64,000 nucleotides of DNA, from assembly GCF_019048065.1 (NCBI RefSeq), contig NZ_CP077291.1, positions 2,728,001-2,792,000 on the forward strand, in the 5' to 3' direction. This DNA comes from Citrobacter farmeri. Lineage in GTDB: Bacteria > Pseudomonadota > Gammaproteobacteria > Enterobacterales > Enterobacteriaceae. Under the pieces are notes generated by a model. The model made no database searches. It was not told the origin of the DNA and saw only the letters and a program-made list of their open reading frames with translations. Every line of letters begins with the position of its first letter. The stretch's first letter is position 1. The translations under genes were made by a program, and so were the position numbers. Below are positions 32,154-46,710 of this stretch, in pieces.

Positions 32154-32178
32154 GCCCGATAGCGTTTTGCCATCGGGC
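32154..32178. terminator. Hairpin between yceI and trhO
   Basis: A perfect 7-bp stem, GCCCGAT/ATCGGGC, with an 11-nt loop lies 12 bp after the yceI stop. No good T-run follows in either direction. A second inverted pair, GCCGGA/TCCGGC, lies near 32190-32219. They probably mark the ends of the convergent transcripts. Confidence 0.5.
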
Positions 32179-32226
32179 CTGATATTGCTGGCCGGATGCA
32201 GGGTTGTCCCCCCTCCGGCAACACAA

Positions 32227-33279
32227 TTACTCGGTAGGATCCGGAATACCCAGTTTCGTATTCAGCCGTCCTCGCGACTTATTAAAAATCTTATTGCCGT
32301 TCTCGCGTCCCGCGCGAAGGCGACGCTGTTCGTCTTCCGGTAACGCGCTCTCTTTGCAGCAGATCTCGCTGCAGCAGCCGTTGTACTTCTGCGCACACGC
32401 CGGACACTGAATAAACAACAGATGGCAACCGTCATTCTTACAGTTAGTGTGGCTGTCGCACGGCGCACCGCACTGATGGCAATGGGCAATCACCTCATCT
32501 GAAATGCGCTCACCCATGCGCTCATCAAACACAAAGTTTTTGCCAATAAAACGCACCGGTAGCCCCTGTTCACGGGCCTTGCGGGCATATTCAATGATAC
32601 CGCCTTCAATGTGCCACACTTTACTGAAGCCGTTGTGCTTCATCCAGGCGCTGGCTTTTTCGCAGCGAATGCCGCCGGTGCAGTACATCACAATTTTTTT
32701 ATCTTTGTGCTCCTGCATCATCTCGACCGCTTTTGGCAACTGTTCACGGAAGGTGTCAGCCGGAATTTCCAGCGCATTCTCAAAATGGCCCACTTCATAT
32801 TCGTAGTGGTTACGCATATCGATGAACAGTGCATCCGGGTCGTCGAGCATCGCGTTCACTTCGGCGGCCTTGAGATAATCGCCGACATCGCTGGCGTCAA
32901 AGCTCGGATCCTCAATGCCATCCGCCACAATCCGCTCACGTACTTTCATTCGCAGTACCCAGAAGGATTTCCCGTCATCTTCCAGAGCAATGTTCAGGCG
33001 CACGCCGTCAAGTGCCGGATCAAAGGCATACAGCTGCTGACGAAACGCCGCAACCTGACTTTGCGGTACGCTGATTTGGGCGTTAATACCTTCATGCGCC
33101 AGATAGATTCGACCAAAAACATTCAGCGCTGTTAACTTTTGATACAACGCATCGCGTGTGGCCTGCGGGTCTGCGATGGTAAAATATTTGTAGAACGAAA
33201 TGGTGGTGCGCGGCTCAGTTTCAGCCAACATCCGGGCTCTGAGGGCATCATTGGAAATGCGGTTATGTAACACTGGCAT
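32227..33279 (-). CDS. trhO: tRNA uridine(34) hydroxylase TrhO (YceA)
   Basis: This 350-residue rhodanese-domain protein performs oxygen-dependent 5-hydroxylation of U34 in several tRNAs. It begins [20 protein letters not shown]. An N-terminal acylphosphatase-like domain is followed by a rhodanese domain (about 145-240) with active-site [10 protein letters not shown], whose first Cys is catalytic. A C-terminal Cys-rich segment ([15 protein letters not shown], then CCSEICC) may bind metal. The start was set at 33279 to match the E. coli length; 16 more in-frame codons upstream are not conserved. It is divergent from lpxL. Confidence 0.95.
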   Translation of the reverse strand: MPVLHNRISNDALRARMLAETEPRTTISFYKYFTIADPQATRDALYQKLTALNVFGRIYLAHEGINAQISVPQSQVAAFRQQLYAFDPALDGVRLNIALEDDGKSFWVLRMKVRERIVADGIEDPSFDASDVGDYLKAAEVNAMLDDPDALFIDMRNHYEYEVGHFENALEIPADTFREQLPKAVEMMQEHKDKKIVMYCTGGIRCEKASAWMKHNGFSKVWHIEGGIIEYARKAREQGLPVRFIGKNFVFDERMGERISDEVIAHCHQCGAPCDSHTNCKNDGCHLLFIQCPACAQKYNGCCSEICCKESALPEDEQRRLRAGRENGNKIFNKSRGRLNTKLGIPDPTE

Positions 33280-33505
33280 GGTGTACGAGTCCTGCAAAAT
33301 AGTGAAAATCAGAATCGGCGGCATCATATAGCAATCAGTGCCAATTTACATCCATACATTTTGCGCTACATTTCCTTCTTCAAACTAAAAACTCAACAAC
33401 ATTTGCTGCATTTATCGCCATCCTGAAGCCACAAATTTTTTCTGAAAGCGAAAAAATGCAACAATACAGATAATTGCCCGTTTTAAGGTACACAACAGGA
33501 AAGAC

Positions 33506-34426
33506 ATGACGAATTTACCTAAGTTCTCCGCAGCATTACTGCATCCACGGTATTGGTTAACCTGGCTCGGTATTGGCTCACTTTGGTTGGTCGTGCAGTT
33601 GCCCTACCCGATTCTCTATCGTCTTGGCCATACACTCGGCCACCTGGCGTTTCGTCTGATGAAGCGCCGGACGAAAATTGCATATCGTAATCTCGAACTC
33701 TGTTTTCCCGAGATGAGTGAGCGCGAGCGCCATGCGATGGTGGTTAAAAACTTTGAATCCGTTGGTATGGGCCTGCTGGAAACTGGAATGGCCTGGTTCT
33801 GGTCCGATCGTCGCATCGCCCGCTGGACCGAAGTGATCGGTATGGAGCATATTCGTGACGTTCAAAGCCAACAGCGTGGCATTTTGTTGGTGGGACTGCA
33901 CTTTTTGACCCTGGAACTGGGCGCGCGCCAGTTCGGTTTGCAGGAACCCGGCATCGGCGTTTATCGTCCTAATGATAATCCACTGCTCGACTGGCTCCAG
34001 ACCTGGGGTCGTATGCGCTCCAACAAATCTATGCTCGATCGCAAAGACCTGAAAGGAATGATCAGGTCACTGAAAAAAGGCGAAGTGGTATGGTACGCGC
34101 CGGACCACGACTATGGCCCGCGCGCCAGCGTCTTCGTCCCGCTTTTTGCCGTCGAGCAGGCCGCCACCACCTCCGGCACCTGGATGCTCGCACGGATGTC
34201 AAATGCCTGCCTGGTGCCGTTTGTGCCGCGTCGCAAGCCTGATGGCAAAGGTTACCAGTTGATTATGTTACCGCCAGAGTGCTCACCGCCGCTGGACGAC
34301 GCAGAGACCACCGCCGCCTGGATGAACAAGATTGTCGAAAAGTGCATCATGATGGCACCGGAGCAGTACATGTGGCTGCATCGTCGCTTCAAAACGCGCC
34401 CTGCTGGCGTGCCTTCCCGCTATTAA
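33506..34426 (+). CDS. lpxL: Lipid A lauroyltransferase LpxL (HtrB)
   Basis: This 306-residue inner-membrane acyltransferase adds laurate to Kdo2-lipid IVA. It begins [20 protein letters not shown], with one N-terminal membrane span ([20 protein letters not shown]). The catalytic HX4E motif is HFLTLE near residue 132. PDHDYGP near residue 200 is also conserved. It is required for growth at high temperature in E. coli. It is monocistronic with its own terminator and divergent from trhO. Confidence 0.96.
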   Translation: MTNLPKFSAALLHPRYWLTWLGIGSLWLVVQLPYPILYRLGHTLGHLAFRLMKRRTKIAYRNLELCFPEMSERERHAMVVKNFESVGMGLLETGMAWFWSDRRIARWTEVIGMEHIRDVQSQQRGILLVGLHFLTLELGARQFGLQEPGIGVYRPNDNPLLDWLQTWGRMRSNKSMLDRKDLKGMIRSLKKGEVVWYAPDHDYGPRASVFVPLFAVEQAATTSGTWMLARMSNACLVPFVPRRKPDGKGYQLIMLPPECSPPLDDAETTAAWMNKIVEKCIMMAPEQYMWLHRRFKTRPAGVPSRY

Positions 34427-34433
34427 ATCCTGA

Positions 34434-34459
34434 AAAGCAGCCCTTTCGGGCTGCTTTTT
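34434..34459 (+). terminator. lpxL terminator
   Basis: A 10-bp stem, AAAGCAGCCC/GGGCTGCTTT, with a TTTC loop is followed by TT, 7 bp after the lpxL stop. Confidence 0.92.
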
Positions 34460-34585
34460 CACCGCTTTTAGCGATAAAAGCTCCCCACATTGCGACCCTC
34501 CGCCGACAGGCGCATAATGAATATGCTTAATTTATATTCGTTTTTTTGCCCGATCGCGCCAACAGCGCATCACACGCGGATCGTT

Positions 34586-35806
34586 ATGTCACCCTCTGAT
34601 ACCCCCATCAACTGGAAACGTAATCTCACCGTCGCCTGGCTCGGCTGTTTCTTAACCGGCGCCGCATTCAGCCTGGTGATGCCGTTTTTACCGTTATACG
34701 TCGAACAACTCGGCGTAACGGGCCACAGTGCGCTCAATATGTGGTCCGGGCTGGTTTTCAGTATTACGTTTCTTTTCTCTGCTATCGCCTCCCCCTTCTG
34801 GGGCGGACTCGCCGATCGTAAGGGCAGAAAGATCATGCTGCTGCGCTCTGCGCTGGGGATGGCGATTGTGATGCTGCTGATGGGGGTTGCACAGAACATC
34901 TGGCAATTTCTGCTGCTGCGCGCGCTGCTTGGACTGTTGGGCGGATTCATTCCCAATGCCAACGCCCTGATCGCCACCCAGGTCCCGCGTAATAAAAGCG
35001 GCTGGGCGCTGGGGACGCTCTCGACTGGCGGCGTCAGCGGTGCGCTGCTCGGTCCACTGGCTGGAGGGTTGCTCGCCGACCAGTACGGCCTGCGCCCGGT
35101 TTTCTTCATCACCGCAACGGTCCTGCTGATCTGCTTTTTACTGACGCTGTTTTTTATTCGCGAAAACTTTAAGCCAATCAGCAAGAAAGAGATGCTGCGC
35201 GTCCGGGAAGTGGTCGCCACGCTTAAAAACCCCAAACTGGTCCTGAGTCTGTTTGTTACAACGCTGATTATCCAGGTAGCGACGGGTTCCATTGCCCCCA
35301 TTCTGACGCTTTACGTGCGCGAACTGGCGGGTAACGTCAGCAATATTGCGTTTATCAGCGGGATGATCGCCTCCGTACCCGGCGTCGCGGCGTTACTCAG
35401 CGCACCAAGGTTAGGCAAGCTGGGAGACCGCATCGGACCGGAAAAAATCCTCATCGTCGCGCTGATGCTTTCTGTTCTGCTGCTGATCCCGATGTCCTTT
35501 GTTCAGACTCCGTGGCAACTGGCAGTGCTGCGTTTCTTACTGGGAGCTGCCGACGGCGCGCTGCTGCCGGCGGTACAGACGCTGTTGGTCTATAACTCGA
35601 CGAATCAAATCGCTGGACGCATCTTCAGTTATAACCAGTCGTTTCGCGATATCGGCAACGTGACTGGCCCATTAATGGGCGCAGCGATTTCCGCCAACTA
35701 CGGCTTCCGCGCCGTCTTTCTGGTCACCGCCGGGGTGGTATTATTTAACGCCATTTACTCCTGGAACAGCCTGCGCCGTCGCGCGCTCTCGCGAACCGTG
35801 GGATGA
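34586..35806 (+). CDS. mdtG: MFS multidrug transporter MdtG
   Basis: This 406-residue, 12-helix DHA1 exporter (YceE) starts [23 protein letters not shown] motif A is [20 protein letters not shown] near residue 75. The motif C-like stretch [20 protein letters not shown] near 150 marks an antiporter. In E. coli it is induced by MarA/SoxS/Rob and overexpression gives fosfomycin tolerance. The start at 34586 matches the family; in-frame codons back to 34490 are not conserved. Confidence 0.94.
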   Translation: MSPSDTPINWKRNLTVAWLGCFLTGAAFSLVMPFLPLYVEQLGVTGHSALNMWSGLVFSITFLFSAIASPFWGGLADRKGRKIMLLRSALGMAIVMLLMGVAQNIWQFLLLRALLGLLGGFIPNANALIATQVPRNKSGWALGTLSTGGVSGALLGPLAGGLLADQYGLRPVFFITATVLLICFLLTLFFIRENFKPISKKEMLRVREVVATLKNPKLVLSLFVTTLIIQVATGSIAPILTLYVRELAGNVSNIAFISGMIASVPGVAALLSAPRLGKLGDRIGPEKILIVALMLSVLLLIPMSFVQTPWQLAVLRFLLGAADGALLPAVQTLLVYNSTNQIAGRIFSYNQSFRDIGNVTGPLMGAAISANYGFRAVFLVTAGVVLFNAIYSWNSLRRRALSRTVG

Positions 35807-35887
35807 TTTTTTAGCATTCATACTTGCATAACCGGAGAATCAGCTATTCTTTCCCTGAATACCTCATCAAATCAAAGGGAGACTCAG

Positions 35888-36262
35888 ATGACCATGTATG
35901 CAACGCTGGAAGAAGCCATTGACTCAGCCCGTGAAGAATTTATGGCGGACCATCCTGAGCTTGAGCAGGACGAAGCCAATGTACAGCAGCTTAACGTGCA
36001 AAAGTATGTGCTACAGGATGGTGACATCATGTGGCAGGTCGAGTTTTTTGCCGACGAAGGGGAAGAAGGCGAATGCCTGCCGATGCTCAGCGGTGAGGCA
36101 GCTCAAAGCGTCTTCGACGGCGATTATGATGAGATAGAGATCCGCCAGGAATGGCTGGAAGAAAATACCCTGCATGAATGGGATGAAGGCGAATTTCAGC
36201 TTGAACCCCCGCTGGACACTGAAGAGGGGCAAACCGCAGCCGATGAGTGGGATGAGCGGTAA
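35888..36262 (+). CDS. msyB: Acidic protein MsyB
   Basis: This 124-residue, very acidic cytosolic protein begins MTMYATLEEAIDSAREEFMA; the last 50 residues are dominated by Glu and Asp. MsyB was found in E. coli as a multicopy suppressor of secY and secA defects, but how it works is not known. AAAGGGAGA precedes the ATG. Its stop codon abuts the stop of the convergent yceK with no bases between them and no terminator in the gap. Confidence 0.95.
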   Translation: MTMYATLEEAIDSAREEFMADHPELEQDEANVQQLNVQKYVLQDGDIMWQVEFFADEGEEGECLPMLSGEAAQSVFDGDYDEIEIRQEWLEENTLHEWDEGEFQLEPPLDTEEGQTAADEWDER

Positions 36263-36490
36263 TTACTCGTAAGGGCCATGATGCATATCGAGCGGCAACA
36301 GCAGTGTATCAAACACCAGTGAGAATGGCAGATCGAGGATAGTGACATAGCGCCATGCTGAGTCCCGAACGTCCCACTGCACGCCCGGATAGTACTGGTT
36401 CCCATGGCCCTGTCCGGGAATTGTCCGGCTGATAATGCTGCCGCAGCCGCTTAACAGCATTACCATGATGCCTACCGCTACGAGTCGCAT
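36263..36490 (-). CDS. yceK: YceK, DUF1375 family lipoprotein
   Basis: This 75-residue lipoprotein has the signal MRLVAVGIMVMLLSGCGS with lipobox LSGC (Cys16). The mature part, IPGQGHGNQYYPGVQWDVRD, matches the DUF1375 family. The start was set at the ATG at 36488-36490 to match E. coli; an ATG five codons upstream (36505) is also possible. The function is unknown. It lies between the opgGH terminator and msyB, which converges on it with zero spacing. Confidence 0.9.
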   Translation of the reverse strand: MRLVAVGIMVMLLSGCGSIISRTIPGQGHGNQYYPGVQWDVRDSAWRYVTILDLPFSLVFDTLLLPLDMHHGPYE

Positions 36491-36521
36491 GTGATACCTC
36501 TTCATTCATTTCCTTCAGTAT

Positions 36522-36551
36522 AAAAAAATACCGGCACTGGCCGGTATTTTT
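36522..36551 (-). terminator. opgGH terminator
   Basis: A perfect 8-bp stem, AATACCGG/CCGGTATT, with a short CACTGG loop is followed on the minus strand by TTTTT. It lies 24 bp after the opgH stop. The other side also has five Ts, so it could work in both directions. Confidence 0.9.
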
Positions 36552-36574
36552 CAGATGATTTCGCCGGATGGCGC

Positions 36575-40911
<4,337 letters not shown>

Positions 40912-42072
40912 ATGAATCCCATACCCGCACAGCGTGAATATTTTCTTGACTCCATCCGCGCCTGGCTGATGTTGTTGGGTATTCCCTTCCATATTTCATT
41001 AATCTATTCCGGCCATAGCTGGCATGTGAACAGCGCTGAACCGTCATGGTGGCTGACGCTGTTTAACGATTTTATCCATGCCTTCCGAATGCAGGTCTTT
41101 TTCGTTATTTCAGGTTATTTTTCGTACATGTTATTCCTGCGTTACCCACTGAAACGCTGGTGGAAAGTACGCGTCGAACGCGTGGGCATTCCGATGCTCA
41201 CCGCTATTCCGCTGCTGACGTTGCCGCAATTTATTATGCTGCAATATGTCAAGGGAAAAGCCGACAGCTGGCATTCGCTTTCGCTGTATGAAAAATATAA
41301 TACGCTGGTCTGGGAGTTAATTTCTCACCTCTGGTTTTTACTGGTGCTGGTGGTATTAACAACCGTCAGTTTGTGGGTATTTACCCGAATGCGGAAAAAC
41401 CTGGAAAGAACGGATAAACAGCGGCTGGCCGCTGTGTCGATGGGCAAACTGACGCTGATCTTTTTCTCTCTGGGTATTGGCTACGCGGTGATACGACGGA
41501 CATTGTTCATTGTTTACCCGTCGATCCTGAGTGACGGTTTGTTTAATTTCGTTGTGATGCAAACGCTCTTTTATGTGCCTTTCTTTGTGCTGGGTGCGCT
41601 GGCCTTTATCTCACCCACGCTGAAAGCGCTTTTCACCACGCCTTCCCGGGGATGCACACTGGCGGCGGCTTTCGCTTTCATCGCCTATTTGTTGAATCAG
41701 CGCTACGGCAGTGGCGACGCCTGGATGTACGAAACGGAATATGTCATCACTATGGTGCTCGGACTGTGGATGGTCAATGTGGTGTTTTCCCTCGGCCACC
41801 GTTTACTCAATTTCCAGTCCGCCCGCGTCACCTATTTTGTCAATGCATCGCTGTTTATCTATCTGGTGCATCATCCGTTAACGTTGTTTTACGGAGCCTG
41901 GATTACGCCGCATATCACGTCGAATCTGATGGGCTTTCTCTGCGGGCTGATCTTTGTCGTGGGTATCGCGCTGGTATTGTACGAAATTCATTTGCGCATT
42001 CCGCTGCTCAAATTCCTCTTCTCTGGCAAGCCGCCGGTCAGACAGGAACAAAGCAAAAAAGTGACTGGCTAA
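40912..42072 (+). CDS. opgC: Glucan succinyltransferase OpgC (MdoC)
   Basis: This 386-residue integral membrane protein has about ten spans and belongs to the acyltransferase 3 family. It attaches succinyl groups to osmoregulated periplasmic glucans. It begins [20 protein letters not shown]; the family motif near the N terminus is [20 protein letters not shown], with the conserved Arg and His. The basic tail [14 protein letters not shown] is cytosolic. It is divergent from opgGH and converges with clsC. Confidence 0.95.
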   Translation: MNPIPAQREYFLDSIRAWLMLLGIPFHISLIYSGHSWHVNSAEPSWWLTLFNDFIHAFRMQVFFVISGYFSYMLFLRYPLKRWWKVRVERVGIPMLTAIPLLTLPQFIMLQYVKGKADSWHSLSLYEKYNTLVWELISHLWFLLVLVVLTTVSLWVFTRMRKNLERTDKQRLAAVSMGKLTLIFFSLGIGYAVIRRTLFIVYPSILSDGLFNFVVMQTLFYVPFFVLGALAFISPTLKALFTTPSRGCTLAAAFAFIAYLLNQRYGSGDAWMYETEYVITMVLGLWMVNVVFSLGHRLLNFQSARVTYFVNASLFIYLVHHPLTLFYGAWITPHITSNLMGFLCGLIFVVGIALVLYEIHLRIPLLKFLFSGKPPVRQEQSKKVTG

Positions 42073-42086
42073 TGCTTCCTGCTACA

Positions 42087-43517
42087 TTAAAGCAGCCACT
42101 CGACAGGCAATAGTGTTGCCAGTCGTACCAGAACCCGCTTCCAGAATCCTGTGGCGGGTTCTTTTTTTAACACCTGCTCCGGCTCCTGCTGCCGATCCAC
42201 CCAGTTGATTCGCCCCCAGCGATCGAGCCGCAGTTGCCAGGCCGCATCGCGCTGGCTCTCGGTGAATCGTCGGTGAATCAGCGTCGCCAGCGTCTCGCTT
42301 TCAATCACAAACCCCATCTCAGTGTTCAACAGCGTGGAGCGCGGATCAAAATTGAGCGAGCCAATAAATACCTTGCGTCCATCAATGCTGAACGTCTTGG
42401 CGTGCAGGCTGGAGCCGGAATTACCGGTCAGGCCGCGGTCGTGAAGAATGACGTCGTGTTCACGCGTCGGCTTTAACTCATACAGTTCTACGCCGTAACG
42501 TAATAGCTTCTTCCGCCAGCGCGCATAACCAGCATGCACCACCGCCACATCATTGGCAGCTAATGAGTTGGTGAGGATCGCAATTTTGACGCCTTTACGG
42601 ACCAGTTTCAGTAACTGCGCGACGCCTGCCCGGGTCGGAACAAAATAGGCGGAGATGATGTCAATCCGTTCGGCGGGTGAGCCCATCACGTCAAACAGTC
42701 GTTGCGGCAGTAAAGAGTGACGCTGTGCTTTCCCCTCACCTTTTGAAGGGTCGTCACTCAATAGCCGGGTCTTCGCCCAGATGAGCGGTAGCGCCCCGCG
42801 ATCGAGATGGGTCATAAAGGCGCTGGTTTCCAGTTTATGCTGGTATCGACGGGTGATTGGGTCATTGTACCAGTCGTCGGGTAACTCAATGCGCCGGGTG
42901 ATCTCTTGCTCCGAAAGCGCCAGCACCGATTTCAACGTCGAGACCGACGCGCAGCGCCAGTAGCGTTCAAAATCCTCCCCCACCTCCCTGACAACAGGCC
43001 CGATCGCCAACACGTCCAGGTCAGAAAATAGCGGTTCCTCGCCCGCGCCAAAATAGGCATCGCCAATGTTTCGCCCACCAACCAGGGTGACGACACCGTC
43101 TGCGGTATAGCTTTTGTTATGCATCCGCCGGTTGAGACGGGCAAAATCGGTCAGATAGCCCAGCATCCGCAACATGCGAAAAGAGAAGGGATTAAACAGG
43201 CGGACTTCAATGTTGGGATGGGCATCGAGCAGTTGCAGGGTATCATCAAGCCCTGGCGTGTTGTTGTCATCGAGCAACAGCCGCACGTGAACGCCACGTT
43301 TTGCCGCCGCCAGCAGTACGGCAAACAGCAGTCGCCCGGACATGTCGTCTTCCCAGATATAGTACTGAACATCCAGCGTATGCTCCGCCATTTCCGCCAG
43401 CCGGTAGCGGGCGGCAAAAGCGTCCAGACTGTCATCCAGCGCCAGGATGCCGCATTCTCCGGGATGATTTTCACACAGAGGAGATGTTGCGCGGGCGAGC
43501 CGGGTCAGATCATTCAT
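42087..43517 (-). CDS. clsC: Cardiolipin synthase C
   Basis: This 476-residue phospholipase D superfamily enzyme (YmdC) joins phosphatidylethanolamine and phosphatidylglycerol to make cardiolipin in E. coli. Two HKD motifs are visible: [20 protein letters not shown] near residue 155 and [20 protein letters not shown] near residue 380. The start at 43517 ([14 protein letters not shown]) aligns with K-12 ClsC and overlaps the end of ymdB by 8 bp. In-frame codons reaching 43568 or 43712 lie deeper within ymdB and look unused. In E. coli, ymdB enhances ClsC activity. Confidence 0.93.
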   Translation of the reverse strand: MNDLTRLARATSPLCENHPGECGILALDDSLDAFAARYRLAEMAEHTLDVQYYIWEDDMSGRLLFAVLLAAAKRGVHVRLLLDDNNTPGLDDTLQLLDAHPNIEVRLFNPFSFRMLRMLGYLTDFARLNRRMHNKSYTADGVVTLVGGRNIGDAYFGAGEEPLFSDLDVLAIGPVVREVGEDFERYWRCASVSTLKSVLALSEQEITRRIELPDDWYNDPITRRYQHKLETSAFMTHLDRGALPLIWAKTRLLSDDPSKGEGKAQRHSLLPQRLFDVMGSPAERIDIISAYFVPTRAGVAQLLKLVRKGVKIAILTNSLAANDVAVVHAGYARWRKKLLRYGVELYELKPTREHDVILHDRGLTGNSGSSLHAKTFSIDGRKVFIGSLNFDPRSTLLNTEMGFVIESETLATLIHRRFTESQRDAAWQLRLDRWGRINWVDRQQEPEQVLKKEPATGFWKRVLVRLATLLPVEWLL

Positions 43518-44043
43518 CGCCTTGCTGGGTGAGTAAACGCTGGTAAAGTCGGGCTGTTTCTTCGTCATAACAGACAAAGTATATCTGCTCAGGTAACGGA
43601 CGGCGGGTAATAAATTCCGAAACGGTCTTGAGCGCAATTTCTGCAGCCGCCGCGCGCGGATACCCATAGACCCCGGTGCTGATTGCCGGAAACGCGATCG
43701 AGGTATAACCATTTGCCAGCGCCAGATTCAGGCTATTGAAGTACGCATCCTGTAAAAGTTGCGCTTCGTTATGCTCACCGCCGCGCCAGACTGGACCGAC
43801 AGTATGAATAACCGCTTTGGCTGGGAGGTTACCGGCAAGCGTGATCACCGCATGACCCGTTGGGCACTCCCCCTGCTGCTGCCTGACCTTCATGCAGGCT
43901 TCCAGTAATGCAGGCCCGGCGGCACGGTGGATCGCCCCATCAACGCCTCCGCCCCCCATCAGCGACGAGTTTGCGGCATTGACGATGACATCAACGGCAA
44001 CGGTAGTGATATCCCCCTGGATAACATGAATACGCGATTCCAT
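43510..44043 (-). CDS. ymdB: Macro-domain O-acetyl-ADP-ribose deacetylase YmdB
   Basis: This 177-residue macro-domain protein hydrolyses O-acetyl-ADP-ribose and, in E. coli, inhibits RNase III and influences biofilm formation. It begins [20 protein letters not shown]. The ADP-ribose binding loops are [20 protein letters not shown] (about 22-41) and [17 protein letters not shown] (about 118-134). The ATG at 44043 is preceded by AGGAGGTTCT on the minus strand. It overlaps clsC, and together they form the ymdB-clsC operon. Confidence 0.95.
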   Translation of the reverse strand: MESRIHVIQGDITTVAVDVIVNAANSSLMGGGGVDGAIHRAAGPALLEACMKVRQQQGECPTGHAVITLAGNLPAKAVIHTVGPVWRGGEHNEAQLLQDAYFNSLNLALANGYTSIAFPAISTGVYGYPRAAAAEIALKTVSEFITRRPLPEQIYFVCYDEETARLYQRLLTQQGDE

Positions 44044-44132
44044 AGAACCTCCTTGCTTCACTCTATTCTGTAAGTGTACAGCAGGGGTTACCGTGAAATC
44101 GCTTTTTTCGTGAGTTTGTCTGACCAACCTGT

Positions 44133-44456
44133 TCAGCGGTAATCGATACTCATCACCGCCAGCGTTTTCTGTTCATCAAGATAGTGCAGGTTAACCGCGG
44201 CGATTTGTTTAAAGTGCTGTGGTGCCTTAAGCAATTGCTGCGGGGAATAATAGCGGGTCTGCATGTGCCCCTTATTATTACATGACATCGCAAGGCGCTG
44301 CTGCATCTGACTCACCTCGCAGGGCGGTTCCACAATTTGACCGGAGAAATGAATAACCCCGCCCTGTCCTCTCGTATCCGCCGCGGTAGCGACGGAATAC
44401 AGGGCAAGAAGACTGAAAAGTAGAACGTTTGCTTTACGCGTGACAGATAACGGCAT
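44133..44456 (-). CDS. ymdA: Secreted protein YmdA (fimbrial-adhesin-like)
   Basis: This 107-residue protein has a Sec signal ([20 protein letters not shown], cleavage near residue 26). It is followed by [20 protein letters not shown], which resembles the start of type 1 pilin domains (GxIxFxGxIVxxxC). A second Cys in [10 protein letters not shown] could form the pilin-like disulfide. It sits where K-12 has ymdA, beside the curli genes. The start was set at the ATG at 44456 (MPLSVTRK); a codon 7 residues upstream is possible. Function unknown. Confidence 0.8.
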   Translation of the reverse strand: MPLSVTRKANVLLFSLLALYSVATAADTRGQGGVIHFSGQIVEPPCEVSQMQQRLAMSCNNKGHMQTRYYSPQQLLKAPQHFKQIAAVNLHYLDEQKTLAVMSIDYR

Positions 44457-44602
44457 GATGGTTTCCTCAATGAACATTCATCCTTGAGGGGTGATGTTTT
44501 CCCTGACGGTGATTTAGCCCGGGAGTCACGCATTCCGCGTCACTCTATTCATAGTTCAGTCACCTCGCCTCTGCCACTGTAACCGCATAAATAATCAGCC
44601 AG

Positions 44603-44935
44603 TTATGACGGTTTCGCAGAGGGCGGCCACTGTTGCGATAAATGCAGCGATTGACCGTCAGAAACCGTAACCACGATTTTGACGGTGTCTTGTGCAGAGA
44701 TATTTAAACTGAGTCTGGTCAAATCAATGGGCTGATTAGCAGGCAGAGAAAGGGTCTTTTTCTGTCGTGACTGACTTTGTCCCGCCACACCTTCGCGAAG
44801 GGCTAAAATCTGGACCTGACACACGCAGGGTTGCGTCAGGGTAACCTGCGGCGTAATGGTGTAAATGTCACCTTGCTGGGTTGTCGCAAAGGTAATCTGA
44901 TTAGAGAGCGCGGCAAGGAGTAATAAGGTATTCAT
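44603..44935 (-). CDS. csgC: Curli assembly inhibitor CsgC
   Basis: This 110-residue periplasmic protein prevents premature CsgA amyloid formation. It begins MNTLLLLAALSNQITFATTQ, a short signal, followed by an Ig-like beta domain with the CxC motif QPCVCQVQIL (about residues 36-38). The C terminus, SDGQSLHLSQQWPPSAKPS, is conserved. It is 60 bp downstream of csgA; a terminator lies between them, so expression probably depends on read-through. Confidence 0.95.
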   Translation of the reverse strand: MNTLLLLAALSNQITFATTQQGDIYTITPQVTLTQPCVCQVQILALREGVAGQSQSRQKKTLSLPANQPIDLTRLSLNISAQDTVKIVVTVSDGQSLHLSQQWPPSAKPS

Positions 44936-44946
44936 AATGTCCTCCC

Positions 44947-44975
44947 GAAAAAAAACAGGGCTTTCGCCCTGTTTA
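44947..44975 (-). terminator. Terminator after csgA
   Basis: A perfect 7-bp stem, ACAGGGC/GCCCTGT, with a GAAA tetraloop on the minus strand is followed by TTTTTTT. It lies about 21 bp after the csgA stop and upstream of csgC, so it should partly separate csgBA from csgC. Confidence 0.92.
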
Positions 44976-44995
44976 TATTCAGCACATAAACTGAA

Positions 44996-45451
44996 TTAGT
45001 ACTGGTTAGCCGTGGCGTTGTTACCGAAACCAACTTGTTTAACCAGAACGCTGGAGTCAGAAGCAGTCTGGTTAACCAGCGCGGCGTTACGTCCGCCGTA
45101 TTGACTCACAGTAATATCGGAGTTTTTGCCGTTCCACTGATCGATGGTGGCGTTGTTTTTGAAGCCTTTCTGAGTCAGATCAATGGTGCTGTTATCTGAA
45201 CCCTGGCCGACATCAGCGCCGTTACCATAACCGTGCTGAGTGATTGTAGTGTCTGATTTACGAGCGTCACTTTGCAGCGCAAGTGCGGCGTTATTGGTCC
45301 CGAACTGATAGATACTCAGAGTCGATTCCGGGCCAGAACTGCTTCCGCCACCGCCGTGATTACCGCCGCCGCCCCACTGTGGAACGGAACCAGCCAGAGC
45401 ACTGCCAGAAACCACGATTGCTGCAAATGCTGCCACTTGTAAAAGTTTCAT
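44996..45451 (-). CDS. csgA: Major curlin subunit CsgA
   Basis: This 151-residue protein is the major subunit of curli amyloid fibres. A Sec signal (KLLQVAAFAAIVVSGSALAG) is followed by the N22 export region (SVPQWGGGGNHGGGG). Five imperfect curlin repeats of the SxxxxxGxxNxAxxxQ type then begin at about 45, 68, 90, 113 and 135, with TITQHGYGNGADVGQ and VKQVGFGNNATANQY clear. The start was set at the ATG at 45451. It follows csgB by 40 bp and is co-transcribed with it. Confidence 0.97.
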   Translation of the reverse strand: MKLLQVAAFAAIVVSGSALAGSVPQWGGGGNHGGGGSSSGPESTLSIYQFGTNNAALALQSDARKSDTTITQHGYGNGADVGQGSDNSTIDLTQKGFKNNATIDQWNGKNSDITVSQYGGRNAALVNQTASDSSVLVKQVGFGNNATANQY

Positions 45452-45491
45452 GGTAAACCCCCATCGGATTGATTTAAGCGTCGCCAATGTA

Positions 45492-45947
45492 TTAGCGTTG
45501 AGTTACGCGAATTGCCATTTGCGACTGTCTCTGCACTACAACTGCTGTTTTCTGCGTACCATACTGAGTAATATTTGCTTTATTTCCAGAACCCTTCTGG
45601 ATAATCATCGCAGTATTACCGTAATTACTTTGCGAAATACTGGCATCGTTGGAATTACCCGACTGTGCAATATATGCAAAGTTATAAGCTCCTGATTGGT
45701 CAACTTTTGCCCGGTTATTTCCACCTTCTTGAGAAACCACCGACAAAAGCTTAGAACCGTCCTGGCGTACCTTTGCACTATTATCAGTGCCGACTTGACC
45801 AATAATGGCTGCCTGATTAAATGAAGACTTGCTTAATTCATTTACCGCAAAGTTATATTCTGAATGCGCTAAATCATAACTTGTTGCGGAAGCAATCCCA
45901 GGCGCACCCAGTACTGTTAACATCACAAATAACAATTTGTTTTTCAT
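45492..45947 (-). CDS. csgB: Curlin nucleator subunit CsgB
   Basis: This 151-residue outer-membrane-associated minor curlin nucleates CsgA polymerisation. A Sec signal (KNKLLFVMLTVLGAPGIASA) is followed by five curlin repeats, such as AAIIGQVGTDNSAKVRQDGS and ANITQYGTQKTAVVVQRQSQ. The basic fifth repeat ends MAIRVTQR, as in K-12. It is the first gene of csgBA, transcribed away from csgD under CsgD control. The start was set at the ATG at 45947, as in the family. Confidence 0.97.
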   Translation of the reverse strand: MKNKLLFVMLTVLGAPGIASATSYDLAHSEYNFAVNELSKSSFNQAAIIGQVGTDNSAKVRQDGSKLLSVVSQEGGNNRAKVDQSGAYNFAYIAQSGNSNDASISQSNYGNTAMIIQKGSGNKANITQYGTQKTAVVVQRQSQMAIRVTQR

Positions 45948-46710
45948 GTTGTCACCCTGGACCTGGTCGTACATCGAGAAAATAACTTTCTCATCAATTT
46001 CGTTGTTAACGCTAAACGTAATTTGTTAACGCCGCGTTACGATGAAGAGTATGTCTGCGGAAACATTTTAAATAACTCACCCAGCAGTTGTATTTTTATA
46101 TATTCGCTCACCCCAAAGTACTAATCAGGGCACGAATGCGCTGTTATTTACGCTTATTTTATTTTCTTCCGATGTGCCGTTGATGCATTTTCATGACGCC
46201 AGCCACCAGCCTGTACAGCCGACTTTCCAGCCACTGTTGTGCTGTTGAAGAAGAGAGAGATGAGCAAGTCGTGACAAGCATCGTTTTTTTCTTCATCAAA
46301 ATGCACAGCGCTAAAGGATGTTATGGGGAAGCAATTTTTTAGCAGATGAAGTGCTGGCGATATTTTCAGTTATCAGTTTAAATTCAGTAGGTTAATATAA
46401 TTTGTATGATTTTTTAAATCTGTGCAATAACGGCTTAATGTACAACTTTTCTATCAAATCTAAACTTAAAATTAGCCAGAGATTAACAAATTAATATATA
46501 TTTTTACATTCTGTTACATGTTTAACACTTGCTTTAAGATTTGTAATGGCTAGATTGAAATCAGTTGTAGTTCATTTGTATTAATATTTTGACCCGTTCG
46601 GGCTGACTCTTATTTTACTACACACAGCAGTGCAACATCTGTCAGTACTTCTGGTGCCTGATTTGTAAAGGCAACTGTCAGGTGTGCGACTAAAAAAGTG
46701 GGGTTTCATC
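45948..46710. promoter_or_regulatory. csgBA / csgDEFG divergent control region
   Basis: This 763-bp AT-rich gap has no credible gene. Near csgB, GGGTGAGTTA (minus strand, 46073-46082) and GGGGTGAGCGA (minus, about 46104-46114) fit the CsgD site CGGGKGAGNKA. The csgD leader (about 46563-46710) contains a hairpin between CACCTGACAG-type and CTGTCAG sequences (46643-46685) like the K-12 leader. In K-12 this region is bound by OmpR, IHF, CpxR, H-NS and MlrA, and its leader by OmrA/B, McaS, RprA and GcvB. Confidence 0.82.

Noticed and set aside
45450..45695. An 81-codon plus-strand frame across the csgA/csgB junction
   Set aside because: It lies opposite the curlin repeats and start region, with no ribosome site or homology.
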